From positions 1,612,001-1,676,000 of the forward strand of contig NZ_CP040504.1 in the NCBI RefSeq assembly GCF_005886145.1: a stretch of 64,000 nucleotides of DNA. The letters are read 5' to 3'. Below, one piece after another: positions 34,387-48,511 of the stretch. Made by a program: the position numbers and the translations under genes. Origin of the DNA: Neisseria sp. oral taxon 014 str. F0314. GTDB lineage: Bacteria; Pseudomonadota; Gammaproteobacteria; Burkholderiales; Neisseriaceae. Under the pieces are notes generated by a model that was not told the origin of the DNA, made no database searches, and saw only the letters and a program-made list of their open reading frames with translations. How positions within the stretch are numbered: position 1 is the first letter of the stretch; the number at the start of each line of letters is the position of its first letter.

Positions 34387-36444
34387 ATGCCCGAACAAAA
34401 CCGTATCCTTTGCCGCGAATTGAGCCTGCTCGCCTTCAACCGCCGCGTTTTGGCGCAGGCGCAAGATCCGTCCGTCCCCCTGTTGGAACGGTTGCGCTTT
34501 CTGTGCATCGTTTCATCGAATCTCGACGAATTTTTCGAAGTGCGCATGGCTTGGCTCAAACGCGAACAGAAACTGCGTCCGCACGAGCGTCTGGATAACG
34601 GCACCACGCCGTCTGAAACCATCGCCGCCGTCGCCGCCGAAGCGCACGCGCTGATACGGGAGCAGTACCAGTTGTTCAACGAAGTTTTGCAGCCCGAACT
34701 GGGTAAACAAGGCATCCATTTCTACCGCCGCCGCAATTGGACGCCCGGGCAGCAGAAATGGATCGAGCAGTATTTCGATGCCGAACTGTTGCCCATCCTT
34801 ACCCCCATCGGGCTGGATCCGTCGCATCCCTTCCCGCGGCCCTTGAACAAATCCCTCAATTTCGCCGTCGAATTGGAAGGTACGGACGCATTCGGCCGCC
34901 CCTCCGGCATGGCGATTGTGCAAGCCCCACGCATCCTGCCGCGCGTCGTCCCTCTGCCCGCAGAATTGTGCGAAGGCGGCAGCGGCTTCGTCTTCCTCTC
35001 CTCCATCCTACACGCCCATGTCGGCAAACTCTTCCCCGGCATGGCGGTCAAAGGCTGCCACCAGTTCCGCCTCACCCGCGACAGCGACTTGACCGTCGAT
35101 GAAGAAGACCTCAAAAACCTGCGTGCCGCCATCCAAAACGAATTGCACGACCGCGAATACGGCGACGGCGTGCGGCTTGAAGTTGCCGACACCTGTCCCG
35201 CCCATATCCACGACTTCCTGCTTGCCCAATTCAAACTCAACGAGTCAGAGTTGTATCAAGTCAAAGGCCCGGTCAACCTCGTGCGCCTCCATTCCGTTCC
35301 CGACTTGGTCGACCGCCCCGACCTGAAGTATCCGCCGCGTAGTGCAGGCCGTCTGAAAGCACTGCGCAAGAACGGTTCCATTTTCAAACTGGCCAAACAG
35401 TCCCCCATCCTGCTGCACCATCCGTACCAGTCCTTCGACCCCGTCGTCCAAATGATACGCGAAGCCGCCGCCGACCCCGACGTACTCGCCGTCAAAATGA
35501 CCATTTACCGTACCGGTAGCAACTCCGAACTCGTCCGCGCCCTGATGAAAGCCGCCCTTGCCGGCAAACAAGTAACCGTGGTTGTCGAACTCATGGCGCG
35601 TTTTGACGAAGCCAACAACGTCAACTGGGCGCAACAGCTTGAAGACGCGGGCGCGCACGTCGTTTACGGCGTCTTCGGCTACAAAGTACATGCCAAAATG
35701 GCACTCGTCATCCGCCGCGAAGACGGTGCGCTCAAACGTTACGCCCATCTTGGCACCGGCAACTACCACCAAGGTACATCCCGCATCTATACCGACTTCG
35801 GCATCATCACCGCCGACAACCAAATTACCGCCGACGTGAATACTATCTTTATGGAAATTACAGGACTGGGTAAACCCGGGCGACTGAACAAACTCTACCA
35901 AAGCCCGTTTACCTTGCACCAAATGGTTATCGAACGCATCAGTCGAGAAACCGAACACGCCAAAGCAGGCAAACCCGCGCGCATTATCGCTAAAATGAAC
36001 TCTCTTATCGAGCCGAGCGTCATCGAAGCCCTCTATCAAGCCAGTGCCGCAGGCGTGCAAATCGATCTCATCGTGCGCGGCATGTGTACCTTACGCCCCG
36101 GCGTCAAAGGCCTGTCCGACAATATCCGTGTCCGCTCCATCATTGGCCGCCAGCTCGAACATTCGCGCGTTTACTGCTTCCACAACAACGGCGCGGACGA
36201 TACCTTCATCTCCAGCGCAGACTGGATGGGGCGCAATTTCTTCCGCCGCATCGAAGTCGCCACTCCGATAGAAACCCAAGCACTCAAAGAGCGCGTCATC
36301 AGTGAAGGGCTTGACATGGCATTACAAGATAATACCCATGCATGGTTGATGCAGCCGGATGGCACATACGAACGTTGCAGGCCGTCTGAAAACGAAAAAC
36401 CCGTCGGTTTGCAGGACGGGCTATGGAAAATGTACGGACGTTAA
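34387..36444 (+). CDS. ppk: Polyphosphate kinase 1
   Basis: PPK1 polymerises ATP gamma-phosphate into polyphosphate. The chosen ATG (MPEQNRILCRELSLLAFN) matches the usual N-terminus; the frame is open 75 bases further up, without a start signal. 685 residues. The phospho-acceptor His lies in FGYKVHAKMALV, followed by RYAHLGTGNYHQGTSRIYTDFG, and the C-terminal site is SSADWMGRNFFRRIEVATPI. Intact. A DUS sits near the end of the gene. Confidence 0.95.
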   Translation: MPEQNRILCRELSLLAFNRRVLAQAQDPSVPLLERLRFLCIVSSNLDEFFEVRMAWLKREQKLRPHERLDNGTTPSETIAAVAAEAHALIREQYQLFNEVLQPELGKQGIHFYRRRNWTPGQQKWIEQYFDAELLPILTPIGLDPSHPFPRPLNKSLNFAVELEGTDAFGRPSGMAIVQAPRILPRVVPLPAELCEGGSGFVFLSSILHAHVGKLFPGMAVKGCHQFRLTRDSDLTVDEEDLKNLRAAIQNELHDREYGDGVRLEVADTCPAHIHDFLLAQFKLNESELYQVKGPVNLVRLHSVPDLVDRPDLKYPPRSAGRLKALRKNGSIFKLAKQSPILLHHPYQSFDPVVQMIREAAADPDVLAVKMTIYRTGSNSELVRALMKAALAGKQVTVVVELMARFDEANNVNWAQQLEDAGAHVVYGVFGYKVHAKMALVIRREDGALKRYAHLGTGNYHQGTSRIYTDFGIITADNQITADVNTIFMEITGLGKPGRLNKLYQSPFTLHQMVIERISRETEHAKAGKPARIIAKMNSLIEPSVIEALYQASAAGVQIDLIVRGMCTLRPGVKGLSDNIRVRSIIGRQLEHSRVYCFHNNGADDTFISSADWMGRNFFRRIEVATPIETQALKERVISEGLDMALQDNTHAWLMQPDGTYERCRPSENEKPVGLQDGLWKMYGR

Positions 36445-36594
36445 ACAAATAAAATAATTCAGGCCAACAATAAAAAAAGGATTGTTGGATTCAATAAAAT
36501 TTGTGTTGTGATGGTATTTAGGCGGGAGGGGATAAAATATTTCTTTGAATAACAGATATTTGCCGGTTGGGGTAAATTTTTGCGGTTGTTTGAC
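36445..36594. other. Spacer between ppk and the rRNA operon promoter
   Basis: AATAAAAAAAGGATTGTTGG lies soon after the ppk stop. No gene is visible; the GT-rich second half leads into the rRNA promoter. Confidence 0.4.
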
Positions 36595-36624
36595 TTGACT
36601 GGTGGGGTGTGGGAGGGGTATAGT
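36595..36624 (+). promoter_or_regulatory. rRNA operon promoter
   Basis: TTGACT and TATAGT are 18 bases apart, about 200 bases before 16S. It is the best sigma-70 match upstream of the operon. Confidence 0.65.
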
Positions 36625-36690
36625 TCGGTTCTTCGCTGCGCTGCGGCGGTGTTTCGGGCTGTTAATTATTAATTATAGCACGAAGCACGG

Positions 36691-36702
36691 GTTCTTTAAC
36701 AA
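36691..36702 (+). promoter_or_regulatory. boxA antitermination site before 16S
   Basis: GTTCTTTAACAA matches the rRNA boxA consensus bound by NusB/S10, in the leader between promoter and 16S. Confidence 0.65.
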
Positions 36703-36824
36703 TACAGATTACCGATAAGTGTGGGTGCCGAGGCCCCACACTGTTGAGAAGAAGACAAGACGATGTTAGTAGACATTGTTCTGTTGGTTTCTTTGAAGCA
36801 GACCAGAAGTTAAGAAGTTAGAGA

Positions 36825-38370
<1,546 letters not shown>

Positions 38371-38426
38371 GAGAGAAGGGGTTTGGGCATCCACACTTAT
38401 CGGTAAACTGTAAGATGCGGCAGGAA

Positions 38427-38503
<77 letters not shown>

Positions 38504-38525
38504 GAAGCTACGGTCTGCAGGATAC

Positions 38526-38601
38526 GGGGGCATAGCTCAGTTGGTAGAGCACCTGCTTTGCAAGCAGGGGGTCATCGGTTCGATCCCGTTTGCCTCCACC
38601 A
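38526..38601 (+). tRNA. tRNA-Ala (TGC anticodon)
   Basis: 76-base cloverleaf: acceptor GGGGGCA/TGCCTCC, anticodon loop TTTGCAA (TGC), T-arm GGTTCGATCC, encoded CCA. It follows tRNA-Ile by 22 bases, as usual in 16S-23S spacers. Confidence 0.96.
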
Positions 38602-38682
38602 AATATTTCCCAAATCAAAACGAGTTGCAGCGAAGTGCAGCTTATTTTGATTTGCGAAGTAAATAGCAATATTGAACGCATC

Positions 38683-38695
38683 GATCTTTAACAAA
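38683..38695 (+). promoter_or_regulatory. boxA antitermination site before 23S
   Basis: GATCTTTAACAAA matches the boxA found in the spacer upstream of 23S genes. Confidence 0.6.
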
Positions 38696-38954
38696 TTGGA
38701 AAGCCGAAATCAACAAACAAAGACAATGTGTCTGTTTTTGACGATTGGCCGATTGCAAACGGTCAGTTGTCTCCTTAAAAGGAAAAGAAAAACAGGTACA
38801 GTATTTGGGTGATGATTGTATCGACTTAATCCCGAAAGACAAAAGGCGGGATTAAGACACAACAAGCAGTAAGCTTTATCAGAGTAGGAAGTTCAAGTCT
38901 GGTGTTCTAGTCAACGGAATGTCGGACGAAGTCAGAGAGGTTCTTGAAATGATA

Positions 38955-41847
<2,893 letters not shown>

Positions 41848-41940
41848 ATCATTTGAAGAACTTCAAATAGAAAAGCTTACTGACTGATTCAGTCATTACC
41901 CATCATTGATTATCGGCTTTACCGATTTGTACAGTTTAAG

Positions 41941-42055
41941 TTTGGCGGCCATAGCGAGTTGGTCCCACGCCTTCCCATCCCGAACAGGACCGTGAAACGA
42001 CTCAGCGCCGATGATAGTGTGGTTGTTCCATGCGAAAGTAGGTCACTGCCAAACA
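41941..42055 (+). rRNA. rrf: 5S ribosomal RNA
   Basis: TTTGGCGGCCATAGCGAGTT to TAGGTCACTGCCAAAC; the ends pair (TTTGGC/GCCAAA). The CCCATCCCGAAC loop is typical. About 115 bases. Confidence 0.95.
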
Positions 42056-42066
42056 CCCATACCGGA

Positions 42067-42100
42067 CCCCTGATACGAAAAGTATCGGGGGTTATTTTTT
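42067..42100 (+). terminator. rRNA operon terminator
   Basis: CCCCTGATAC pairs with GTATCGGGG around a GAAAA loop, followed by GTTATTTTTT. Confidence 0.88.
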
Positions 42101-42250
42101 GTGCGGGAGGTGTGGCATGATGCAGACAAATATGTATTATAAAGGGTGTGATTATAAGTTTGTTGTTGATATGGATTGCCGATCTGTTATGATGCTGACT
42201 GTTGCGGCGGTTGCCGTGTAGACTTTGATTGAGTGACAAGGATAAAGAAG

Positions 42251-42541
42251 ATGAAGCACATACTGTTTGGCATTCTGGCATTGTTGGCCGTACCGTTGGC
42301 GTTGGCGGCGGTCAATATCAATACGGCGACGGCGGCCGAATTGGAGGCGTTGCCGGGCATCGGTCCGGCCAAAGCGAAGGCGATAGTGGCCTACCGCCAG
42401 CAGAACGGCCAGTTCAAAACGGTGGAGGATTTGAAGAAGGTGAAGGGTATCGGCGAGGGTATCTTCTCGAAGCTGAAGGATGAGGCGTCGGTGGCGCCGC
42501 CGGCGGCGAAAAAGGCCGTGCCGGCGGTGAAACAACAGTAA
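42251..42541 (+). CDS. comEA: ComEA-type competence DNA-binding protein
   Basis: The chosen ATG (MKHILFGILALLAVPLALAAV) has AAGGA upstream and gives a signal peptide cleaved after LALA. The mature 77 residues form a helix-hairpin-helix domain: VNINTATAAELEALPGIG and VKGIGEGIFSKLK. ComEA binds incoming DNA in the periplasm during transformation. In meningococci and gonococci comEA genes are linked to rRNA operons, as here. The tail is Ala/Lys/Pro-rich. Confidence 0.94.
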   Translation: MKHILFGILALLAVPLALAAVNINTATAAELEALPGIGPAKAKAIVAYRQQNGQFKTVEDLKKVKGIGEGIFSKLKDEASVAPPAAKKAVPAVKQQ

Positions 42542-42588
42542 CCGTGTCGCGCCGGCGGGGCGACGGCCCTTGCGGCGGCGGTGCAGGA

Positions 42589-42615
42589 AAAAGCCGGAAC
42601 AGCTGTTCCGGCTTT
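42589..42615 (+). terminator. Terminator after comEA
   Basis: AAAGCCGGAACAG pairs with CTGTTCCGGCTTT; short T-run only. Confidence 0.65.
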
Positions 42616-42646
42616 GATGCCGTTTATACGGCCGGAAATGGCCGGG

Positions 42647-42815
42647 CTAACGCCAATAGCGCCACCACGGCATATCGTCGGGGCGCCACGGTTTTTGCAG
42701 GTAGGGGCTGGCCGGAAAGTTGCCGGCCAGAATGCGTCTGCTGTCCGCTGCCAGCTGCGGTTTGCCCAGCTTCTTATACGCCAGCTCCATCATGGCCAAC
42801 GATGCTTCAACATGC
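42647..42815 (-). pseudogene. 3' fragment of bamD (comL)
   Basis: The minus strand reads VEASLAMMELAYKKLGKPQL, then AADSRRILAGNFPASPYLQ and the end PWRPDDMPWWRYWR. This is the C-terminus of neisserial BamD/ComL, an outer-membrane assembly lipoprotein. About 55 codons remain, with no start and frame loss upstream near 42815. A complete bamD must lie elsewhere. It looks like a duplicated 3' end brought in with the rRNA-comEA segment. Confidence 0.75.
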
Positions 42816-42881
42816 GGGCTGTAAACGCTTGTTGGTCTGCGCCGTTATCAAAAGTAGATATATAGCACTATCAATATTAAA

Positions 42882-43406
42882 TTAGAGTCTTTGTATTTCT
42901 GTATCCTCTATGTTATTTCCTATCTCATTAGGTAATGTCTTATGTAGGCGGGACCAGCCGAATAGGCGGAAAATACAGGTAAGCGCGATTAGGGGTAAGC
43001 AAATAGATGTAATTAAATATCGGATATTGCTAAAATTAAGTACACTCTCACCACCAGTCAGACGTATTAGTGCCCAAAACCATTCCCATAGAGAGGGTAT
43101 ACTAAATGCCAGTACGGCTAAGAGTCCCAAGGTACGAAATACGCCGATAGGAAGAATCTGTTTTTTTAATACGGTACGGTTAAGTTGTAGTAAAACTACA
43201 AGGCCGAAGCCAATAATAAGAATCATCCCGCCGTTGGAGAGGGTTTGTAGACTATTAAATGCGATGTCGGGAGTGAGTGGCAAACCGTCTGAAGAGGTGG
43301 GGGCTGAGTGTCGGGAATTGAGGCTTTGGGTTACGTTCAAGGTGAATCCGTAAACCATATCAGCCAAAACAATCCAAATTGGGATTGAACTTAGAAACCG
43401 TCTCAT
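42882..43406 (-). CDS. Membrane protein, DUF2975-like
   Basis: The 174-residue protein has four hydrophobic helices (IPIWIVLADMVYGF, GGMILIIGFGLVVLLQL, TLGLLAVLAFSIPSLWEWF, YLITSICLPLIALTCIFRLF). The layout, with a charged loop after the second helix (NRTVLKKQILPIGVFRTLG), recalls DUF2975 proteins, often found beside a small HTH regulator; none is present here. AT-rich, so possibly acquired. RBS before the ATG is weak. Confidence 0.65.
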   Translation of the reverse strand: MRRFLSSIPIWIVLADMVYGFTLNVTQSLNSRHSAPTSSDGLPLTPDIAFNSLQTLSNGGMILIIGFGLVVLLQLNRTVLKKQILPIGVFRTLGLLAVLAFSIPSLWEWFWALIRLTGGESVLNFSNIRYLITSICLPLIALTCIFRLFGWSRLHKTLPNEIGNNIEDTEIQRL

Positions 43407-43720
43407 TGGAAAATAATCCTTTATACGCAGTATTTTAGCGGCATTTTATCAGCAAACGTGCAACCACGGTCAAACATTTTATTAAGGCCGGAGGGCCGTC
43501 TGGAAATGAGTGTTTCCGAATTTTCGATTTAGCGAATATGGTCGGAAGAACGTTCCTTTGTTTTCATTTTTATTATGATTTAAGACAAAGTTTGGCCAAC
43601 GGGTAAACTTAGCCCAAGTCAGAAAATCTTGTGATTTTTCCGTAATTTTCTACCAAATCCGCGGCAATTAGAGTTACAATTTCCTATCAATAACAAATGC
43701 CTGACTGGAAAGGACGCTTC
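43407..43720. other. Intergenic region upstream of pyk
   Basis: About 310 bases, AT-rich, with a single imperfect DUS (GGGCCGTCTGGAAA near 43495). It contains the divergent promoters of the membrane protein gene and pyk, but I cannot place them reliably. Confidence 0.4.
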
Positions 43721-45190
43721 ATGAATACCTCAAAACGTGATTTAACCCGTATCCGCCACAATACTAAAATTGTCGCAACGCTTGGCCCGGGCAGTAATAA
43801 TGTCCAGTTGCTCGAAGATATGATTCGCGTGGGCGGCTTGAATGTGGTTCGGTTCAACTTCAGCCACGGTACGGCTGAATTTCATCAGGAAAATGCGCGC
43901 ATCGTGCGCGAAGCTGCGAAACGTGCGGGACAGGAAATTGCAATCCTGGCCGACTTGCAGGGGCCGAAAATCCGCGTTGGTAAAATCGAAGGCGGCAGTA
44001 TTCAGTTGAACAAAGGTGAGAAGTTGGTTTTGGATGCCGCTTTGGAAGGCGAAGGCACAAGGGAAGCGGTGGGTTTGGATTACCGCGACTTGCCGAAAGA
44101 CGTGCAAAGCGGTGATGTTTTGTGGCTGGATGACGGCTTGCTGACATTGACTGTGGATTCGGTCGACGGCAGTAAAATCACGACGACCGTTGAAAACAGT
44201 CATGAGTTGAAGAGTAACAAAGGTATCAATAAACGCGGCGGCGGATTGTCGGCGGGGGCGTTGACTGAAAAAGACTTCCGTGATTTGAAAACGGCGATAG
44301 CCATCGGTTGCGACTATTTGGCCATCAGTTTTGTAAAATCGGCGGAAGACCTGCATATGGCTCGGGCGAAGGTGGAAGAAGAGATGAAAGGCAGCAATGC
44401 CATCCGTCCGGGCTTGGTTTCCAAAATCGAACGTGTAGAGGCCATTGAAAACTTGGATGAAATCATCGAAGCTAGCGACGGCATTATGGTTGCGCGCGGT
44501 GATTTGGCTGTGGAAGTCGGTCATGCCGCCGTGCCTGCCTTGCAAAAGCGCATGATTCGTCGTGCCCGCGAGTTGCGCCGTTTCAGCATCACTGCGACCC
44601 AAATGATGGAATCCATGATTACCAATCCTGTGCCGACCCGCGCCGAAGTGAGCGACGTCGCCAATGCCGTGCTGGACGGTACCGATGCCGTAATGTGTTC
44701 GGCTGAAACTGCCGTTGGTGCTTATCCGTTTGAAACCGTTACCCAAATGGCGACTATCTGCGCTGTAGCCGAAAATGAGCAGGATTCTTTGAACGGGGTG
44801 GATGAAGACACCGGCGGCGTGGTGGCCAACATCAACTTGGCGATTGCCGGTGGTGCGGTCAGTGTGGCGCGTGCGGTTGATGCCAAGGCGATTGTTGCGT
44901 TGACCGAAAGTGGTTCGACGGCTTTTGAAATCAGCCGCCACAATATCCAGTTGCCGATTTTTGCGTTGACGCCGAGCATTTCCGCGCAGCGCCGTATGGC
45001 GATGTACCGCGGAGTCCGCCCCATGATTTTGGCGACCAGTACCGATCACGATACCGCACTGAGAGAAGTAGAATCTATTTTGGTTGACCGCCAGATCCTG
45101 AAACCGGGCGACCAATATATTATTACCAGTGGTTCGCAAATGCGTCAGTCCGGCTCGACCAATATGCTGCAAGTTATGAGCGTGGATTGA
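43721..45190 (+). CDS. pyk: Pyruvate kinase
   Basis: Pyruvate kinase converts PEP and ADP to pyruvate and ATP. The chosen ATG (MNTSKRDLTRIRHNTKIVATLGPGS) has GGAAAGGA upstream. 489 residues. Motifs: NVVRFNFSHGTAEFH, the active-site Lys in YLAISFVKSAEDL, the MVARGDLAVEVG loop, and ATQMMESMITNPVPTRAEVSDVANAV-type signature. This is the longer Pyk II type. A strong terminator follows. Confidence 0.96.
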   Translation: MNTSKRDLTRIRHNTKIVATLGPGSNNVQLLEDMIRVGGLNVVRFNFSHGTAEFHQENARIVREAAKRAGQEIAILADLQGPKIRVGKIEGGSIQLNKGEKLVLDAALEGEGTREAVGLDYRDLPKDVQSGDVLWLDDGLLTLTVDSVDGSKITTTVENSHELKSNKGINKRGGGLSAGALTEKDFRDLKTAIAIGCDYLAISFVKSAEDLHMARAKVEEEMKGSNAIRPGLVSKIERVEAIENLDEIIEASDGIMVARGDLAVEVGHAAVPALQKRMIRRARELRRFSITATQMMESMITNPVPTRAEVSDVANAVLDGTDAVMCSAETAVGAYPFETVTQMATICAVAENEQDSLNGVDEDTGGVVANINLAIAGGAVSVARAVDAKAIVALTESGSTAFEISRHNIQLPIFALTPSISAQRRMAMYRGVRPMILATSTDHDTALREVESILVDRQILKPGDQYIITSGSQMRQSGSTNMLQVMSVD

Positions 45191-45204
45191 TACGGAAATA
45201 TGGG

Positions 45205-45230
45205 AAGCAGGCTTTCGGGCCTGCTTTTTT
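45205..45230 (+). terminator. Rho-independent terminator of pyk
   Basis: AAGCAGGC pairs with GCCTGCTT, loop TTTCGG, then TTTTTT. Confidence 0.88.
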
Positions 45231-45236
45231 GGTTTG

Positions 45237-45280
45237 GAGGCCGTCTGAAAACCGGATTTAAACCTTTTCAGACGGCCTTA
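45237..45280. repeat. DUS inverted pair after pyk
   Basis: GAGGCCGTCTGAAAA facing TTTTCAGACGGCC. It follows an ordinary terminator, so it is a second, redundant hairpin. Another pair lies at 45363-45394, just before dapD. Confidence 0.6.
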
Positions 45281-45415
45281 ATGTTTTTTCAGAAAAGGCC
45301 TGCCTTGAAATGCCCCGCCGCTGCTGACGGATGGTGGTTTACATGGCACAATACTGCGGTCACGCCGTCTGAAGCGGAGTTTCAGACGGCCTCAACTTCA
45401 TCAAAAGGAAACATC

Positions 45416-46237
45416 ATGTCTTTGCAAAATATCATTGAAACCGCCTTTGAAAACCGCGCCGACATCAGCCCGTCCACCGTTATCCCTGAAGTCAAAGAAG
45501 CCGTGTTGGAAACCATCCGCCAACTCGATTCAGGCAAACTGCGCGTTGCCGAACGCTTGGGCGTGGGCGAATGGAAAGTCAACGAATGGGCGAAAAAAGC
45601 CGTGTTGCTGTCGTTCCGCATCCAAGACAACGAAGTCCTCAACGACGGCGTGAACAAATACTTCGATAAAGTGCCGACCAAGTTTGCCGACTGGTCGGAA
45701 GACGAATTTCGCGCCGCAGGTTTCCGCGCCGTACCCGGTGCCGTTGCGCGCCGCGGCAGCTTCGTTGCCAAAAACGTCGTTTTGATGCCGTCTTATGTCA
45801 ACATCGGCGCATACGTTGACGAAGGCGCGATGGTTGATACTTGGGCAACCGTCGGCTCTTGCGCCCAAATCGGTAAAAACGTCCACTTGAGCGGCGGCGT
45901 CGGCATCGGCGGCGTACTCGAACCCCTGCAGGCCAGCCCGACCATCATTGAAGACAACTGCTTCATCGGCGCGCGTTCCGAAATCGTCGAAGGCGTGATT
46001 GTCGAAGAAGGCAGCGTGATTTCCATGGGCGTGTTCATCGGACAATCCACCAAAATCCTCGACCGCACTACTGGCGAAATTTACCAAGGCCGTGTACCGG
46101 CAGGTTCGGTTGTCGTATCCGGCAGCATGCCTTCCAAAGACGGCAGCCACAGCCTCTACTGCGCCGTTATCGTCAAACGCGTGGATGCGCAAACCCGCGC
46201 TAAAACCAGCGTTAACGAATTGTTGCGCGGTATTTGA
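45416..46237 (+). CDS. dapD: Tetrahydrodipicolinate N-succinyltransferase DapD
   Basis: DapD acts in the succinylase branch of lysine/diaminopimelate synthesis. The chosen ATG ([19 protein letters not shown]) has AAAGGA upstream; the frame is open further up, but that part contains DUS hairpins and no start. 273 residues. The left-handed beta helix is seen in [20 protein letters not shown] and [19 protein letters not shown]. Intact. DUS terminator at 46258. Confidence 0.96.
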   Translation: MSLQNIIETAFENRADISPSTVIPEVKEAVLETIRQLDSGKLRVAERLGVGEWKVNEWAKKAVLLSFRIQDNEVLNDGVNKYFDKVPTKFADWSEDEFRAAGFRAVPGAVARRGSFVAKNVVLMPSYVNIGAYVDEGAMVDTWATVGSCAQIGKNVHLSGGVGIGGVLEPLQASPTIIEDNCFIGARSEIVEGVIVEEGSVISMGVFIGQSTKILDRTTGEIYQGRVPAGSVVVSGSMPSKDGSHSLYCAVIVKRVDAQTRAKTSVNELLRGI

Positions 46238-46257
46238 TTTCGGTTTCCGATAATGAA

Positions 46258-46293
46258 AGAGGCCGTCTGAAAACATTGTTTCAGACGGCCTCT
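46258..46293. terminator. DUS hairpin between dapD and pgi
   Basis: AGAGGCCGTCTGAAAAC faces GTTTCAGACGGCCTCT between convergent genes. Confidence 0.7.
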
Positions 46294-46329
46294 CCGTTTT
46301 AACTAACGGACACCGGTTCTATCCGGTTT

Positions 46330-47955
46330 TTATTTCTGGCATTGGCGGTAGAAGGCGACCAAACCGTTAGTGGAACTGTCGTGTGCGGATGTGCCGCTTT
46401 CCAGTTCCGGTTCGATGGCTTTGGCCAGCACTTTGCCGTATTCCACCCCCCATTGGTCGAAGGGGTTGATGTTCCAAATGACGCCTTGGACGAAAGTACG
46501 GTGTTCGTAGGCGGCCATCAGCATACCGAGGTTGAACGGGTCGAGTTTGTCAAAGAGGAAGCTGTTGCTCGGACGGTTGCCGGGAAATTCTTTTTGTGGG
46601 GCAAGCTTTTCGCGTTCGGCTTCGGGCAGGGCAGACAGCTCGGCGCGGGCTTCCTCCAGCGTTTTGCCCTTCATCAGCGCCTCGGCTTGGGCAAAGGCGT
46701 TGGCGACGGTAAAGCGGTTTTGGCGGCCGATGCCGTAAGGTGTGGTCATGGGCACGATGAAATCGGCCGGAATCAGGCGTGTGCCTTGATGCAGGAGCTG
46801 GAAATAGGCGTGCTGGCAGTTCGGCCCTTCTTCGCCGAATATAATGCCGCCGGTAATGCAGTCGACAGGTTTGCCGTCGATGGTGCGCTGTTTGCCGCAG
46901 CTTTCCATATCGAGCTGGTTAAGCCAGGCAGTGAAACGGCGCATGTTGTGGCTGTAAGGCACGGTGGTGTGGCCGTCTGAATGGTAGAAATTGTTGTACC
47001 ACACATTCAGCAGCGCCATCAGAACGGGAATGTTGTGGCGGAATTCGGTATTGAAGAAATGTTCGTCCATTGCATGGGCGCCGCGCAGAAACTCGCGGAA
47101 GTTTTCGGGACCGACGGCCACCATCATCGGAAAACCGATGGTCGACCAGATGGAGTAGCGTCCGCCGACCCAGTCGAACATACCGAATACGCGTTCGGGG
47201 GGGATACCGAATTTAATGGCGGCGCCGACATTGCTGGAAATGGCGCAGAAGTGGTGGGAAATGCCTTCTTCAGGCAGGCCGTGTTGCAGGTACCAGTCGC
47301 GGGCCGCCTGTCCGTTGAGCAAGGTTTCCGGCGTACCGAAAGATTTGCTGGCAATGCTGAATACGGTTGTTTCCGGGTCGAGTGCCGTCAAGGTTTGAGC
47401 GATGTCGGCATCGTCGGAGTTGCTGACGAAATGCACGCGCACGCCGGTACGGTAAAAATAGAGTGCCTGTGCGCCCATCTGCGGCCCTAAATCCGAACCG
47501 CCGATGCCGATGTGGACAAGGTCGGTAATGCGTTTGCCGGTAATACCGGTGTGCGAACCGTCAATGATGCTTCCGGCGAACGAAAGGGCGCGATTAAGCT
47601 CGGTATGCACTTTGGGAACGATATTCTCACCGTCCACCATAATCGGGTCGGCGTTTTCGGGCAGACGCAGGGCGATATGCAGCGAGGCGCGGTTTTCACT
47701 GGTGTTGATTTTGTCGCCGCGGCGCATAGCCTGCATTCGTTGCTTAACCTGCGCGCTGTCGGCCAGATTGCACAGCAGGGTCAGGGTTTCTTCAGTGATG
47801 CGGTTTTTGCTGTAATCGAACAATAGCCCGTGCAACGTTTCATGCATCGCATCAAAACGGTTTGCATCGGCAGCGAACAGGTCGCGCATATGGAGTTGGG
47901 ATGTGGCTTGTTGGTGTTCGGCCAGTTTTTGCCATGCTGGGGATTGGGTAGTCAT
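46330..47955 (-). CDS. pgi: Glucose-6-phosphate isomerase
   Basis: Pgi interconverts glucose-6-phosphate and fructose-6-phosphate. 541 residues from MTTQSPAWQKLAEHQQ; an ATG 15 bases upstream (MKESLMTT) is equally possible. Family motifs: DLVHIGIGGSDLGPQM, SKSFGTPETLLN, DWVGGRYSIWSTIG (catalytic region) and GQVIWNINPFDQWGVEYGK-type end (here GVIWNINPFDQWGVEYGK). Intact and transcribed alone. Confidence 0.95.
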   Translation of the reverse strand: MTTQSPAWQKLAEHQQATSQLHMRDLFAADANRFDAMHETLHGLLFDYSKNRITEETLTLLCNLADSAQVKQRMQAMRRGDKINTSENRASLHIALRLPENADPIMVDGENIVPKVHTELNRALSFAGSIIDGSHTGITGKRITDLVHIGIGGSDLGPQMGAQALYFYRTGVRVHFVSNSDDADIAQTLTALDPETTVFSIASKSFGTPETLLNGQAARDWYLQHGLPEEGISHHFCAISSNVGAAIKFGIPPERVFGMFDWVGGRYSIWSTIGFPMMVAVGPENFREFLRGAHAMDEHFFNTEFRHNIPVLMALLNVWYNNFYHSDGHTTVPYSHNMRRFTAWLNQLDMESCGKQRTIDGKPVDCITGGIIFGEEGPNCQHAYFQLLHQGTRLIPADFIVPMTTPYGIGRQNRFTVANAFAQAEALMKGKTLEEARAELSALPEAEREKLAPQKEFPGNRPSNSFLFDKLDPFNLGMLMAAYEHRTFVQGVIWNINPFDQWGVEYGKVLAKAIEPELESGTSAHDSSTNGLVAFYRQCQK

Positions 47956-47989
47956 AAGGCTTTCTTTCATGGGTTTGAGGTTTGAGGAA

Positions 47990-48511
47990 ACTCGGATGCG
48001 GCAGGCGGGGTGTTGCCCCGCAACCTGCTGAATTTAAAGGAAATGGCCTGTGTGTATTATTCTTGTTTGATAAAAATATTTATAAATCAATAGAATATCT
48101 TAGATGTTTGGCGTGTAAATTTCAAGGCGGTTTCGGGCCGGACGGCTGTTTTTCAGATATTTTCAGACGGCCTCTGTCGGTGTTTGGCCTTGTCCGCAGG
48201 CCGGCTTAACACTTCCGCTGCAATCTGATTGTTATTTTATTACTTTTAGAAGCAAATTTTGTATGCCTAAATGAAAATAGAGAACGAAATAGCAATATTT
48301 TTGACTTGTAACAATATGTCGGGTAACAAAATTTTAAAAATTAGAATAAATGCGCGAAAAAAAGGCGGCATGGTTAAGAAGTGTATGTTTTACGCTCGGA
48401 GATTGCTTGATTTCGGTCAATTTTGTATTAAAAATACAGTATGACACCGATGTCAGTTGTGATATGCTTTGTAACAATATTGAAAATTACAGCGGTGTGT
48501 AGGACGGTTTG
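47990..48511. other. Long intergenic region between pgi and the LacI-type gene
   Basis: About 520 bases without a gene. A lone DUS (TTTTCAGACGGCCTC) lies near 48160. The right half is very AT-rich and should hold the regulator promoter. The palindrome TGACACCGATGTCA (48442-48455) is a candidate operator, 57 bases before the regulator ATG. Confidence 0.45.
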
